Assembly: GCA_040380145.1 (NCBI GenBank) | Contig: JBEIJQ010000174.1 | Span: 1 to 5,932, forward strand | Direction of reading: 5' to 3' | Length of the DNA stretch: 5,932 nt | Source of the DNA: JBEIJQ01 sp040380145 | GTDB taxonomy: Bacteria; Bacteroidota; Bacteroidia; Chitinophagales; Saprospiraceae | In this document: one piece after another, positions 1-5,255 of the stretch | Position numbering within the stretch: the stretch's first letter is position 1 | Layout: every line of letters starts with the position of its first letter | Notes under the pieces: model-generated | Databases searched by the model: none | Told to the model about the DNA's origin: nothing | Seen by the model: the letters and a program-made list of their open reading frames with translations, nothing else | Position numbers and translations under genes: made by a program

Positions 1-69
1 CCTAATGACAATTTTGGGATCATGTAGCAATTGTTTGACGCAAGCTGAATCTTGCAACAAAAAAATTCC
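1..69 (+). repeat. Dispersed repeat, copy A (left window edge)
   Basis: The first 18 bases, cctaatgacaattttggg, recur exactly at 1502-1519. Bases 2-20 recur exactly in inverted orientation at 1047-1065, and extending to 2-23 gives 21 of 22 matches with 1044-1065 (one mismatch at base 21). A second block, acaaaaaaattcc, is found here at 57-69 and again at 1528-1540. Copies A and R therefore share two blocks in the same order, separated by 38 bases here and by 8 bases at R. The extra spacing in this copy holds the bulged hairpin at 31-60. The repeat may continue beyond the left edge of the window, so its true boundary is unknown. Confidence 0.75.
31..60. other. Bulged hairpin inside repeat copy A
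   Basis: Bases 31-35 (ttgtt) pair with 56-60 (aacaa), and 40-44 (gcaag) pair with 51-55 (cttgc). The loop is ctgaat and there is a four-base bulge (tgac, 36-39) on the left arm. No T run follows on either strand, so this is not an intrinsic terminator. It sits just upstream of the candidate promoter of the membrane-protein gene and is absent from the otherwise similar repeat copy at 1502-1540. Its role is unknown. Confidence 0.35.
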
Positions 70-70
70 A

Positions 71-104
71 TTGACAAATTTCGATCAACATTTGCCTACA
101 TTTG
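71..104 (+). promoter_or_regulatory. Candidate Bacteroidota-type promoter of the membrane-protein gene
   Basis: TACATTTG at 97-104 matches the Bacteroidota primary-sigma -7 box (TAnnTTTG) exactly. A TTG at 71-73 lies 23 bases before it, at the long end of the spacing accepted for the -33 element. Transcription would begin near base 110 and give a leader of about 30 bases before the ATG at 142. The leader is A/T-rich and has no Shine-Dalgarno sequence, as is usual in this phylum. This is a motif match only. Confidence 0.45.
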
Positions 105-141
105 ACGGACAACCATTTTATTTACCTATATAACCAACTGT

Positions 142-951
142 ATGTCAAACATCAACACCCAACCCCCGATCGAGAAAATTGTCCAAGAAGGCTACACCGT
201 CGACATCGGCGGTTTCATTTCCAAAGCCTGGGAAATGGTCAAAAGCAATATGGGGCTGTTTGTGGCAGCCACGCTCCTGCTCTTGTTGTTTTCCGCCCTT
301 GGCAACATCATTCCCGTGGTAGGCTCCATCGCGCAGTCTTTACTGTCGGCGGCCATGACCGTTGGATTTGCCGCAGCGGCCCACAAGGCCTACAACGGCG
401 AAACGATCGCCTTCGGTAACTTTTTCGAGGGCTTTCCTCACATGGCCAAACTCTTTGGCGTCAATCTGTTGACCGGATTGGTCATTGTTTTGTGCTTTGT
501 CCCGTTCATTGCCGCGCTGATCGTCGAATTCAGCGGTGACTTCGATGCGCTCGCTCCGCCCAGCGACGACGAGGATCCGGAGGCCATGGTGGAATGGATA
601 TCTTCCCTGTTTGGTTCGACAATATTGTTGTTGGCATTTTTTATTAGCTTGTTGTTGGCCATAGTGGTGGGCTCCCTGTTTTCTTTTGCCCCGCACTATG
701 TTTTCTTCTATGGTATGGGCGTAGTGGCGGCTATGCAGACCAGCGCAAAGGTGGTGTCCACCCAATTCGGTCCTATGCTGGGCCTGATGATCGTGAGCGG
801 CCTGGTAGCTTCTTCAGGAGCGCTGCTGTGTGGGATCGGGCTGTTGTTCACCCTTCCGGTAGGCTTGGTCACTATATACATTGCCTTTGCCGAGATCAAC
901 CATCTCAAGGCTGATCAAAACCGCGACTTGGACCAGCACCTGGTCGGATAA
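142..951 (+). CDS. Polytopic inner-membrane protein of unknown function
   Basis: The 269-residue product has no catalytic motif that I recognise. After a roughly 35-residue cytoplasmic-looking N-terminus (hydrophilic, then an amphipathic stretch GGFISKAWEMVKSN), hydrophobic segments lie at about 38-62, 64-82, 103-128, 157-187, 212-233 and 234-252, so five or six membrane spans are likely. Between the third and fourth is a strongly acidic loop (about 131-150, with DFDALAPPSDDEDPE). The C-terminus is short and polar. The repeated Gly/Ala/Leu-rich spans and the final span ending YIAFAEI resemble generic bacterial families such as DUF975-like or glycerodiester-phosphodiesterase membrane-domain proteins, but that is an impression of layout rather than a firm assignment. 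The ATG at 142 is the first in frame and follows a candidate promoter. The gene is monocistronic: it has its own promoter and a strong terminator after the stop. It is visibly less GC-rich than the genes to its right and is bracketed by an inverted repeat pair, which could mean a different history. Confidence 0.85.
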   Translation: MSNINTQPPIEKIVQEGYTVDIGGFISKAWEMVKSNMGLFVAATLLLLLFSALGNIIPVVGSIAQSLLSAAMTVGFAAAAHKAYNGETIAFGNFFEGFPHMAKLFGVNLLTGLVIVLCFVPFIAALIVEFSGDFDALAPPSDDEDPEAMVEWISSLFGSTILLLAFFISLLLAIVVGSLFSFAPHYVFFYGMGVVAAMQTSAKVVSTQFGPMLGLMIVSGLVASSGALLCGIGLLFTLPVGLVTIYIAFAEINHLKADQNRDLDQHLVG

Positions 952-995
952 AAGATACAAATATCTGGATCGATCAGCCATTCGGCCCGTTTTGT

Positions 996-1035
996 CGGTC
1001 CTCGGGAGTATGTTTCCCGGGGACCGATTTTTTTT
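996..1035 (+). terminator. Strong intrinsic terminator of the membrane-protein gene
   Basis: Bases 996-1007 (cggtcctcggga) pair with 1015-1026 (tcccggggaccg) to form a 12-base-pair stem with one G-T wobble. The loop is seven bases (gtatgtt). The stem is followed by one A and eight Ts (1028-1035). It lies 44 bases after the stop codon. The T run continues into CG and seven As (1036-1044), making a T8-CG-A7 palindrome, but the G/C stem plus T run works in the + direction only. Confidence 0.9.
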
Positions 1036-1043
1036 CGAAAAAA

Positions 1044-1065
1044 ATCATCCCAAAATTGTCATTAG
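1044..1065 (-). repeat. Dispersed repeat, copy L (inverted relative to A and R)
   Basis: Bases 1049-1065, cccaaaattgtcattag, are the exact reverse complement of 2-18 and of 1503-1519. The match to copy A extends to 1044-1065 with one mismatch. This copy starts just after the terminator T run and its trailing A run. Together with A it brackets the membrane-protein gene. Together with R it brackets the gene-free segment up to 1519. Confidence 0.8.
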
Positions 1066-1156
1066 AATTTTTTGATCTGCTCAATTTTGGCCTTTTTTAG
1101 ACTTTTTCATCGGTAGCGTTTGGGCTGTTCCTTGGATGATTTGTTCCTTGTTGGAC

Positions 1157-1397
1157 TTACTTTTTCTTGTTCTTCTTCCCAAAAAGAAAAAGAAACCAAA
1201 GTAAATCCCGATCAAATCCGTCGCCAACGCGAGTCTTTTGTTCGCGGGCGCAAAAAAACTCGATTTGCGGGGCGATGGTTTGCCCTCGAATAGCCCTCGT
1301 TTGCCGCAAATCATCCAACAGGAATTTAGCTCAGGCCCAGTACCCAAAGCCGCGCTGTCGGGATTTGCTCGAAGGCCGGCTGGGCAGTAAGAATTCC
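1157..1397. other. Cluster of adjacent hairpins, possible structured RNA or palindromic repeat core
   Basis: Four self-complementary units follow one another. In 1157-1204, ttacttt (1157-1163) pairs with aaagtaa (1198-1204) and closes an imperfect T/C-rich to A/G-rich hairpin. In 1231-1261, gagt and ttttg (1231-1240) pair with caaaa and actc (1251-1261) across a small internal loop. In 1262-1312, gatttgcgg (1262-1270) pairs perfectly with ccgcaaatc (1304-1312), with a smaller gggc/gccc hairpin (1270-1273 and 1282-1285) as a partly overlapping alternative. In 1321-1397, ggaatt (1321-1326) pairs with aattcc (1392-1397) and gcccag (1335-1340) with ctgggc (1380-1385). The second and third units abut with no base between them. 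No known RNA family is recognised, and the sense strand is undetermined. Confidence 0.35.
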
Positions 1398-1473
1398 TTA
1401 CAGGTCGGTCTTTGATTTTCGAGGAGCTCAACCGTTCTTTATAGACTGTATTTCAATTTCTTACAACCGAGAA

Positions 1474-1501
1474 TCTTTAATGGCCGCCATTAGAGATTTT
1501 T
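1474..1501 (+). terminator. Intrinsic-terminator-like hairpin at the end of the gene-free segment
   Basis: Bases 1474-1483 (tctttaatgg) pair with 1487-1496 (ccattagaga) around a three-base loop (ccg), with one T-G wobble, and five Ts follow (1497-1501). Read on the + strand this is the architecture of a rho-independent terminator. No + strand gene ends nearby, because the membrane-protein gene already has a better terminator at 996-1035. If real, it would end a transcript that starts inside the segment 1049-1473. It lies directly against repeat copy R. Confidence 0.45.
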
Positions 1502-1540
1502 CCTAATGACAATTTTGGGGAAAACAGACAAAAAAATTCC
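1502..1540 (+). repeat. Dispersed repeat, copy R
   Basis: Bases 1502-1519 are identical to 1-18, and bases 1528-1540 (acaaaaaaattcc) are identical to 57-69. The orientation is the same as copy A and opposite to copy L. The copy lies between the terminator-like hairpin at 1474-1501 and the 3' end of the threonine aldolase gene on the other strand. Confidence 0.75.
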
Positions 1541-1565
1541 GAAAATCAAATCAATAACACTTCGG
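1530..1565 (-). terminator. Weak candidate terminator of the threonine aldolase gene
   Basis: Read on the - strand, ccgaa (1565-1561) pairs with ttcgg (1543-1539) across a long 17-base loop and is followed by aattttttt (1538-1530). It starts 15 bases after the stop codon, the right place for a terminator. The stem is only five base pairs, so support is weak. The T run on this strand is the A run of the repeat block on the other strand. Confidence 0.35.
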
Positions 1566-1579
1566 TCAAAAACGGAGCC

Positions 1580-2596
1580 TCAAACCCTCCCCAGCACCCG
1601 ACAGGTTTCTTCCAGCATTTCGTCCGTAAAGTCCAAGTGGGTCACGAAGCGCACCGTTTGGGGACCGAAGGGCGAAGCCAGCACGCCGTGCCGTGCCAGA
1701 TCGGCCAACACGGAGGCGGCCGTGCGGGGCGCTTTCACATCGAAGATCAGGATGTTGGTCTGCACGGGGCGCAGGCCGTCCACCCAATCGAGTTCGGCGA
1801 GGCGTTCGGCGAGACGGCGGGCGCGGCGGTGGTCGTCGCGCAGGCGCTCCACGTGGTGGTCGAGGGCGTACAGTCCGGCGGCGGCCAGGTAGCCGGCCTG
1901 GCGCATCCCGCCGCCCATGGCCTTGCGCAGGCGCCTGGCCGCGCGGATGCTCTCCGCGTCGCCGATCAACAAGGATCCGACCGGCGCGCCGAGGCCCTTG
2001 GACAGGCAGATCGAAAGGGTGTCGAACTGCGCGCCCCACTCCAGCGGCTTTTCGCCGGTCTCCACGAGGGCGTTGAAGAGCCTGGCGCCGTCGAGGTGCA
2101 GTCGGAGGCCCTTTTCGCGGCAAAGCGCGGCGATGGGCCGCACCTCGTCGAGTGTGTAATAGGTTCCCCCACCCTTGTTGCAGGTGTTTTCCAGCACCAC
2201 GAGGCGGCTTTTGGGCAGCCAGTCGAAGTCGGGGTTGATGGCCGCGCCCACCATTTCGGCGGTCACCTTGCCGTTATGCCCGTCGAGGAGCTTGACCGCG
2301 AGACCGGAATTGGAGGCATAGCCGCCCGTTTCGAACTGGTAAATGTGCGAGAGCCGGTCGCAGATCACCTCTTCCAAGCGGCCCGTGTGCACGGCCAGCG
2401 CGATCTGGTTGGTCATCGTGCCGGAGGGGCAGAAAAGCGCGGCCACCTTGCCGAAGCGTGCCGCGGCGCGCTCTTCCAGGGCGTTCACGGTGGGGTCTTC
2501 GCGGAAAACATCGTCGCCCACTTCGGCCCGCATCATGGCGTCCAGCATAGCGGGCGTGGGTTTGGTGACGGTATCGGAAATCAGGTTGGCGGTCAT
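1580..2596 (-). CDS. ltaE: Low-specificity L-threonine aldolase (PLP-dependent)
   Basis: This cytoplasmic fold-type I PLP enzyme cleaves L-threonine and L-allo-threonine to glycine and acetaldehyde, supplying glycine or degrading threonine. The 338 residues match the family length (about 333 in E. coli). Motifs follow in order: SDTVTKPTPAM at the N-terminus; DDVFREDPTVNALE (29-42); the phosphate-binding PSGTMTNQ (57-64); His84, which stacks on the cofactor; LENT (135-138); LHLDGARLFNA (166-176) with Asp169 and Arg172; and LSKGLGAPVGSLL (198-210), in which Lys200 is the Schiff-base lysine. VRFVTH (315-320) with Arg316 is the substrate-carboxylate region. An in-frame ATG at 2641 would add 15 residues, but it lies upstream of the promoter at 2612-2619 and adds nothing family-like, so the ATG at 2596 is preferred. 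The gene is transcribed divergently from the lipase gene. L versus L-allo specificity cannot be read from the sequence. Confidence 0.96.
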   Translation of the reverse strand: MTANLISDTVTKPTPAMLDAMMRAEVGDDVFREDPTVNALEERAAARFGKVAALFCPSGTMTNQIALAVHTGRLEEVICDRLSHIYQFETGGYASNSGLAVKLLDGHNGKVTAEMVGAAINPDFDWLPKSRLVVLENTCNKGGGTYYTLDEVRPIAALCREKGLRLHLDGARLFNALVETGEKPLEWGAQFDTLSICLSKGLGAPVGSLLIGDAESIRAARRLRKAMGGGMRQAGYLAAAGLYALDHHVERLRDDHRRARRLAERLAELDWVDGLRPVQTNILIFDVKAPRTAASVLADLARHGVLASPFGPQTVRFVTHLDFTDEMLEETCRVLGRV

Positions 2597-2611
2597 GGGG
2601 CGATTTTTTTC

Positions 2612-2619
2612 CAAAGGTA
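2612..2619 (-). promoter_or_regulatory. -7 promoter box of ltaE, giving a very short leader
   Basis: On the - strand, TACCTTTG (2619 down to 2612) matches the Bacteroidota -7 box TAnnTTTG exactly. No clear -33 element is seen about 20 bases upstream, where the sequence is A-rich. Transcription would start near 2606, only about ten bases before the ATG at 2596, so the mRNA would be nearly leaderless. The position rules out the in-frame ATG at 2641 as the start if this promoter is the one used. Confidence 0.45.
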
Positions 2620-2675
2620 CTTTTTTCGTCCCAACGGGCATTTTTTTCCCGAAAAAGCCGCCTTTTCACGGATTG

Positions 2676-2707
2676 TTTGCGGTTGCCGCGCCTGAACCTT
2701 ATTTTTG
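2676..2707 (+). promoter_or_regulatory. Candidate Bacteroidota-type promoter of the lipase gene
   Basis: TTTG at 2676-2679 and TATTTTTG at 2700-2707 match the -33 and -7 elements (TTTG and TAnnTTTG) with a 20-base spacer, which is within the usual range. Transcription would start near 2713 and give a leader of about 55 bases rich in A and T tracts before the ATG at 2767. The match is complete in both boxes and is the best of the three promoters in the window. Confidence 0.55.
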
Positions 2708-2766
2708 TTTTTCCATTTCTTTTTTTAGAAAAAAAATTTTTCCCAAAAAACCAACCCCGCAGCGCC

Positions 2767-4098
2767 ATGGCCCGTACGAATGTCCTTTTCCTGTTGCTTT
2801 TCTTTGCGTTCAGCGTGCTCGCCTGCGAAAAGGACGACGCCCCCGATCCGGTGGATCCCGTGCCTTTTGTCTGCGACACCACCCACCGCCCGGTGGTGCT
2901 GGTGCACGGCTTTTTGGCCTCCGGCGATACCTATTCGCTGCAGTACCAACGCTTCACTTCCAACGAATACTGCGGACAGCGCATTTTCGCCTTTGACTGG
3001 AACACCCTGGCGCAGGGGGCCGACAACACCGGTATCCTAGACGCCTTCATCGATGCCGTTTTGGCCGAAACCGGGGCCGACAAAGTAGATCTGGCCGGCC
3101 ACTCTGCGGGCAGCGGCCTGTGCTTCAGTTTTTTGTCCACGGCGGCGCGTGCCGCCAAAGTGGCCCATTACGCGCACTTGGCGGGAAATCCCCCGGCCGG
3201 CGCGGCGGGCCCCAACGGCGAGATCCCCACCGTGAACGTCTATTCCACCGCCGATCTGATCGTGACAGGCGGCGACGCGCCCGGCTGCACCAATGTCAAT
3301 CTGGTCACCGCCGATCACTACCAAGTGGCCACCAGCGCCGAAACCTTCCGGCAAATGTTCCGCCTGTTCAACGACGGCACCGAGCCCCTCACCACGGAAG
3401 TGTTGCCCGAAGCGCCCAACGTGTTGCCCTCGGGCTTCGTGAGCGTTTCCGGACGGGCCGTGACCTTGGGCGAGAATACGCCCGTTTCCGGCGGCACGGT
3501 GGAAATCTACGAAGTGAACCCGGCCACGGGACAGCGCCTGCGCGCCTCCGCGGACGCCGTCCTGACCACCGCTGCCGACGGCCAGTGGGGGCCATTCCGC
3601 GCCAAATCGCTTTCCACCTATGAATTTCGGCTCAGCCCGGGCGGCAGCGCCCGTCCCGTGATCTACTTCCGCGAGCGGTTCAAGCGTTCCAACGAACTGG
3701 TGTACCTGCGTTCCTTCCCCACCACGGGCCTCGGTGCCCTGCTGCTCAGTTCGCTGCCCAGCGACGACGACCAATCCGTCGTGGCGATTTTCGCATCTTC
3801 GCAGGCCGTCATCGACGGGCGCGACGAACTGTTTATCGACAACCTCGAACTTTCCACCGCCGATTTCGCGGACGCCGACAAATCGGCCATCGCCTTTTTC
3901 TGCTACGACGACGGCAACGGCACGACGGACGCCACGCCTGTGGGCTTGTTCGGTAATTTTCCGTTCCTCAGCGGCGTGGATGTGTTCGTGCCCACGGCGC
4001 CGGCCGCCTCGGTGCACTTGCGCATGAACGGGCGTTCGCTGCACGTGCCCAACCGCCGGTCGGCCAGCGACGGCGTGATCGTGGCGGTGTTCGACTGA
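2767..4098 (+). CDS. Surface lipoprotein alpha/beta-hydrolase (lipase/esterase) with C-terminal beta-rich domain
   Basis: This is a secreted, lipid-anchored hydrolase of 443 residues. Residues 1-20 form a lipoprotein signal peptide (hydrophobic core LFLLLFFAFSVLA, anchoring Cys20), followed by E-K-D-D, which fits the Bacteroidota export signal for outer-leaflet surface lipoproteins. The alpha/beta-hydrolase fold covers about 38-215. It has VVLVHGF (43-49, oxyanion region), nucleophile Ser113 in GHSAG (111-115), probable acid Asp163 in YSTADLIV and probable base His184 in TADHYQ. Residues about 224-295 resemble a carboxypeptidase-regulatory/CNA-B-like beta sandwich (VSVSGRAV, GGTVEIYEVNPATGQRL, DGQWGPF). 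The remainder, about 296-443, is also beta-rich. The layout recalls bacterial and archaeal lipases with a C-terminal lipid-binding domain, such as the Archaeoglobus lipase; that comparison is from memory. Cys36, Cys69 and Cys174 could form disulfides after export. The start at 2767 is chosen because an upstream TTG (2677) would bury the signal peptide. The substrate is unknown; triglyceride or ester hydrolysis is inferred. Confidence 0.93.
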   Translation: MARTNVLFLLLFFAFSVLACEKDDAPDPVDPVPFVCDTTHRPVVLVHGFLASGDTYSLQYQRFTSNEYCGQRIFAFDWNTLAQGADNTGILDAFIDAVLAETGADKVDLAGHSAGSGLCFSFLSTAARAAKVAHYAHLAGNPPAGAAGPNGEIPTVNVYSTADLIVTGGDAPGCTNVNLVTADHYQVATSAETFRQMFRLFNDGTEPLTTEVLPEAPNVLPSGFVSVSGRAVTLGENTPVSGGTVEIYEVNPATGQRLRASADAVLTTAADGQWGPFRAKSLSTYEFRLSPGGSARPVIYFRERFKRSNELVYLRSFPTTGLGALLLSSLPSDDDQSVVAIFASSQAVIDGRDELFIDNLELSTADFADADKSAIAFFCYDDGNGTTDATPVGLFGNFPFLSGVDVFVPTAPAASVHLRMNGRSLHVPNRRSASDGVIVAVFD

Positions 4099-4111
4099 TG
4101 CAGAGGGCGGA

Positions 4112-5191
4112 TCAGGTGTCCAGTTCGTGGAACTTTTTGGTTCCCTTGGCGAAATAGGCCCACACGATGCTGCCCCGGTACAGCCCCCGGTCGTTGAACA
4201 CGGGCGGGGATGTGAATCCGTGCCGGTTGATCAGCCGTTTGTACAGAATCCGTTTGCGCAGGTTTTGGGGCATTTTTCCGTAAAAAGAAAAATGTGCCCG
4301 CACGACGGCCCAGATGTTGCCCCACTCGCCGCGCACGAGGAAGCGGGCGCCGGCCACCCCGTCCAGCACGAGGCGGGCGAAGACCATCGCGAACACCCGT
4401 CGCTTGGGGGCGTTTTTCAGCACGGAGGTGAGGCTGTTGCGGAAATTCAGGAAAGTTTTGTGCGAATTGACCTTTGGCAGCGTGCCGCCGCCGATGTGCC
4501 ACACATGTGAGCGCGGGCACACCATCACCTTGTATCCGGCCCGCTTGATGCGCCAGCACAGATCGATTTCTTCCATGTGCGCGAAATAATCGCCGTCGAA
4601 GCCGCCGATGGCGTGGAACAATTCGGCGCGGACGAACAGCGCCGCTCCCGAGGCCCAAAAGACTTCCGCGGGGTCGTCGTACTGCCCTTCGTCGTGTTCG
4701 AGGGTCTCGAAGATCCTTCCCCGGCAAAAAGGGTAGCCCAAATGGTCGATCCAACCGCCGGCCGCGCCGGAGTATTCGAACTGTCCGGGCACCGCGTGCA
4801 AGCGGATCTTGGGCTGGCAGGCGCCCACCGAGGGGTCTTCGTCGAGCACCGCCACGACCGGTTCCATCCAGCCCATGGGCACCTCCACATCGGAGTTGAG
4901 GAGCACATAGTAATCGAAGCGGCGGATCTGGGCCAAGGCGCGGTTGTAGCCCTCGGCGAAACCGAAATTGCGTTCCAGCCGGACGAAAAAATGACGTGCC
5001 CCATTTTCCAAAGATTGGGCGGAGTATGGAAGGTAGCCCCTTTTTTCCAACCATTCCACCGAACCGTCCGTAGAGCAGTTGTCGGCCACCACCACGGCGA
5101 AGTCGCTGTCCGAACCGGATTCCACCGAGGGGAGGAACCGTTCCAGATAGTTCTGTCCGTTGAAGTTCAAGATGACGACGGCTACCGACAT
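4112..5191 (-). CDS. Family 2 glycosyltransferase (rhamnosyltransferase-like)
   Basis: This GT-A fold enzyme would transfer a sugar from a nucleotide-sugar donor to a glycan acceptor at the cytoplasmic face of the inner membrane. The 359-residue protein starts VAVVILNFNG (3-12), with the nucleotide-binding ADNCSTDG (36-43, Asp37). RNFGFAEGYNRAL (74-86) follows, and then the metal-binding NSD (99-101) in YVLLNSDVEVP. SGAALFVRAELFHAIGGFDGDYFAHMEEIDLCWR (181-214) carries the probable catalytic acidic residues Glu207/Glu208/Asp210, followed by HVWHIGGGT (229-237). The C-terminal 100 residues include an amphipathic or membrane-associated part (about 265-305) and a basic stretch (LRKRILYKRL), fitting peripheral attachment. 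The ATG at 5191 is chosen because translation would begin directly at the fold; an in-frame ATG at 5287 would overlap ribF by 32 bases and add a low-complexity leader. It follows ribF by 64 bases and is convergent with the lipase gene, 13 bases away. Donor and acceptor cannot be read from the sequence; cell-surface polysaccharide is likely. Confidence 0.95.
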   Translation of the reverse strand: MSVAVVILNFNGQNYLERFLPSVESGSDSDFAVVVADNCSTDGSVEWLEKRGYLPYSAQSLENGARHFFVRLERNFGFAEGYNRALAQIRRFDYYVLLNSDVEVPMGWMEPVVAVLDEDPSVGACQPKIRLHAVPGQFEYSGAAGGWIDHLGYPFCRGRIFETLEHDEGQYDDPAEVFWASGAALFVRAELFHAIGGFDGDYFAHMEEIDLCWRIKRAGYKVMVCPRSHVWHIGGGTLPKVNSHKTFLNFRNSLTSVLKNAPKRRVFAMVFARLVLDGVAGARFLVRGEWGNIWAVVRAHFSFYGKMPQNLRKRILYKRLINRHGFTSPPVFNDRGLYRGSIVWAYFAKGTKKFHELDT

Positions 5192-5212
5192 ACAGGTTTT
5201 CGGCGGTTGGTC

Positions 5213-5226
5213 GCGCCTTTCGGCGC
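5213..5226 (-). other. Small GNRA-type hairpin between ribF and the glycosyltransferase gene
   Basis: On the - strand, GCGCC and GGCGC (5226-5222 and 5217-5213) form a perfect five-base-pair stem closed by a GAAA tetraloop. It lies in the 64-base gap after the ribF stop, 21 bases before the glycosyltransferase ATG. No T run follows on this strand, so it is not a terminator of ribF; a processing site or mRNA-stability element is possible. The upstream half of the gap is a homopolymeric T/A tract. Confidence 0.35.
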
Positions 5227-5255
5227 TCGGGTTTTTGTTTTTTCGGGAAAAAAAA

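Larger units (their letters stand above)
1049..1519. mobile_element. Possible non-autonomous element with 17-base terminal inverted repeats
   Basis: A 471-base segment without a convincing gene is bounded by perfect 17-base inverted repeats (1049-1065 and 1503-1519). Inside it are several self-complementary blocks (1157-1204, 1231-1261, 1262-1312, 1321-1397 and 1474-1496). The size, terminal inverted repeats and lack of a transposase fit a miniature inverted-repeat element or a dispersed intergenic repeat. Against a classical element, no target-site duplication is visible next to the repeats, and the third copy at the window start allows a different pairing in which the unit is 2-1065. Two open frames run through the segment (1081-1431 on - and 1167-1415 on +), but neither has a start context or a protein-like composition. 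The identity is inferred; only the repeats and hairpins are seen. Confidence 0.4.

Noticed and set aside
1081..1431. 116-residue open frame on the - strand inside the gene-free segment
   Set aside because: It is rich in basic residues with a run of Phe, coincides with the hairpin blocks, and has no promoter or translation context. It is probably the translation of a repeat. An overlapping 82-residue frame on the + strand (1167-1415) is rejected for the same reason.
1..1540. CRISPR array from the three repeat copies
   Set aside because: The repeats are only three, too far apart, in mixed orientation, and there are no regular spacers or cas genes.
1637..2695. 352-residue open frame on the + strand opposite ltaE
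   Set aside because: It lies antisense to a gene with all threonine aldolase motifs. Its composition is a Gly/Ala/His/Arg-rich mirror of GC-rich codons, and no family is recognisable.
2677..2766. Upstream in-frame TTG start for the lipase gene
   Set aside because: It would put 30 residues before the lipoprotein signal peptide and lies within the -33/-7 promoter match, so the ATG at 2767 is the better start.
3037..4044. 335-residue open frame on the - strand opposite the lipase gene
   Set aside because: It is the antisense shadow of a well-supported lipoprotein hydrolase, with the same biased composition as other antisense frames in GC-rich DNA.
3903..5054. 383-residue open frame on the - strand overlapping the glycosyltransferase gene in another frame
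   Set aside because: It is Arg/Pro-rich, has no domain, and shares the strand with the motif-complete family 2 glycosyltransferase.
5213..5243. Hairpin plus T runs read on the + strand as a terminator
   Set aside because: Five bases separate the stem from the T run, and no + strand gene lies upstream in this part.
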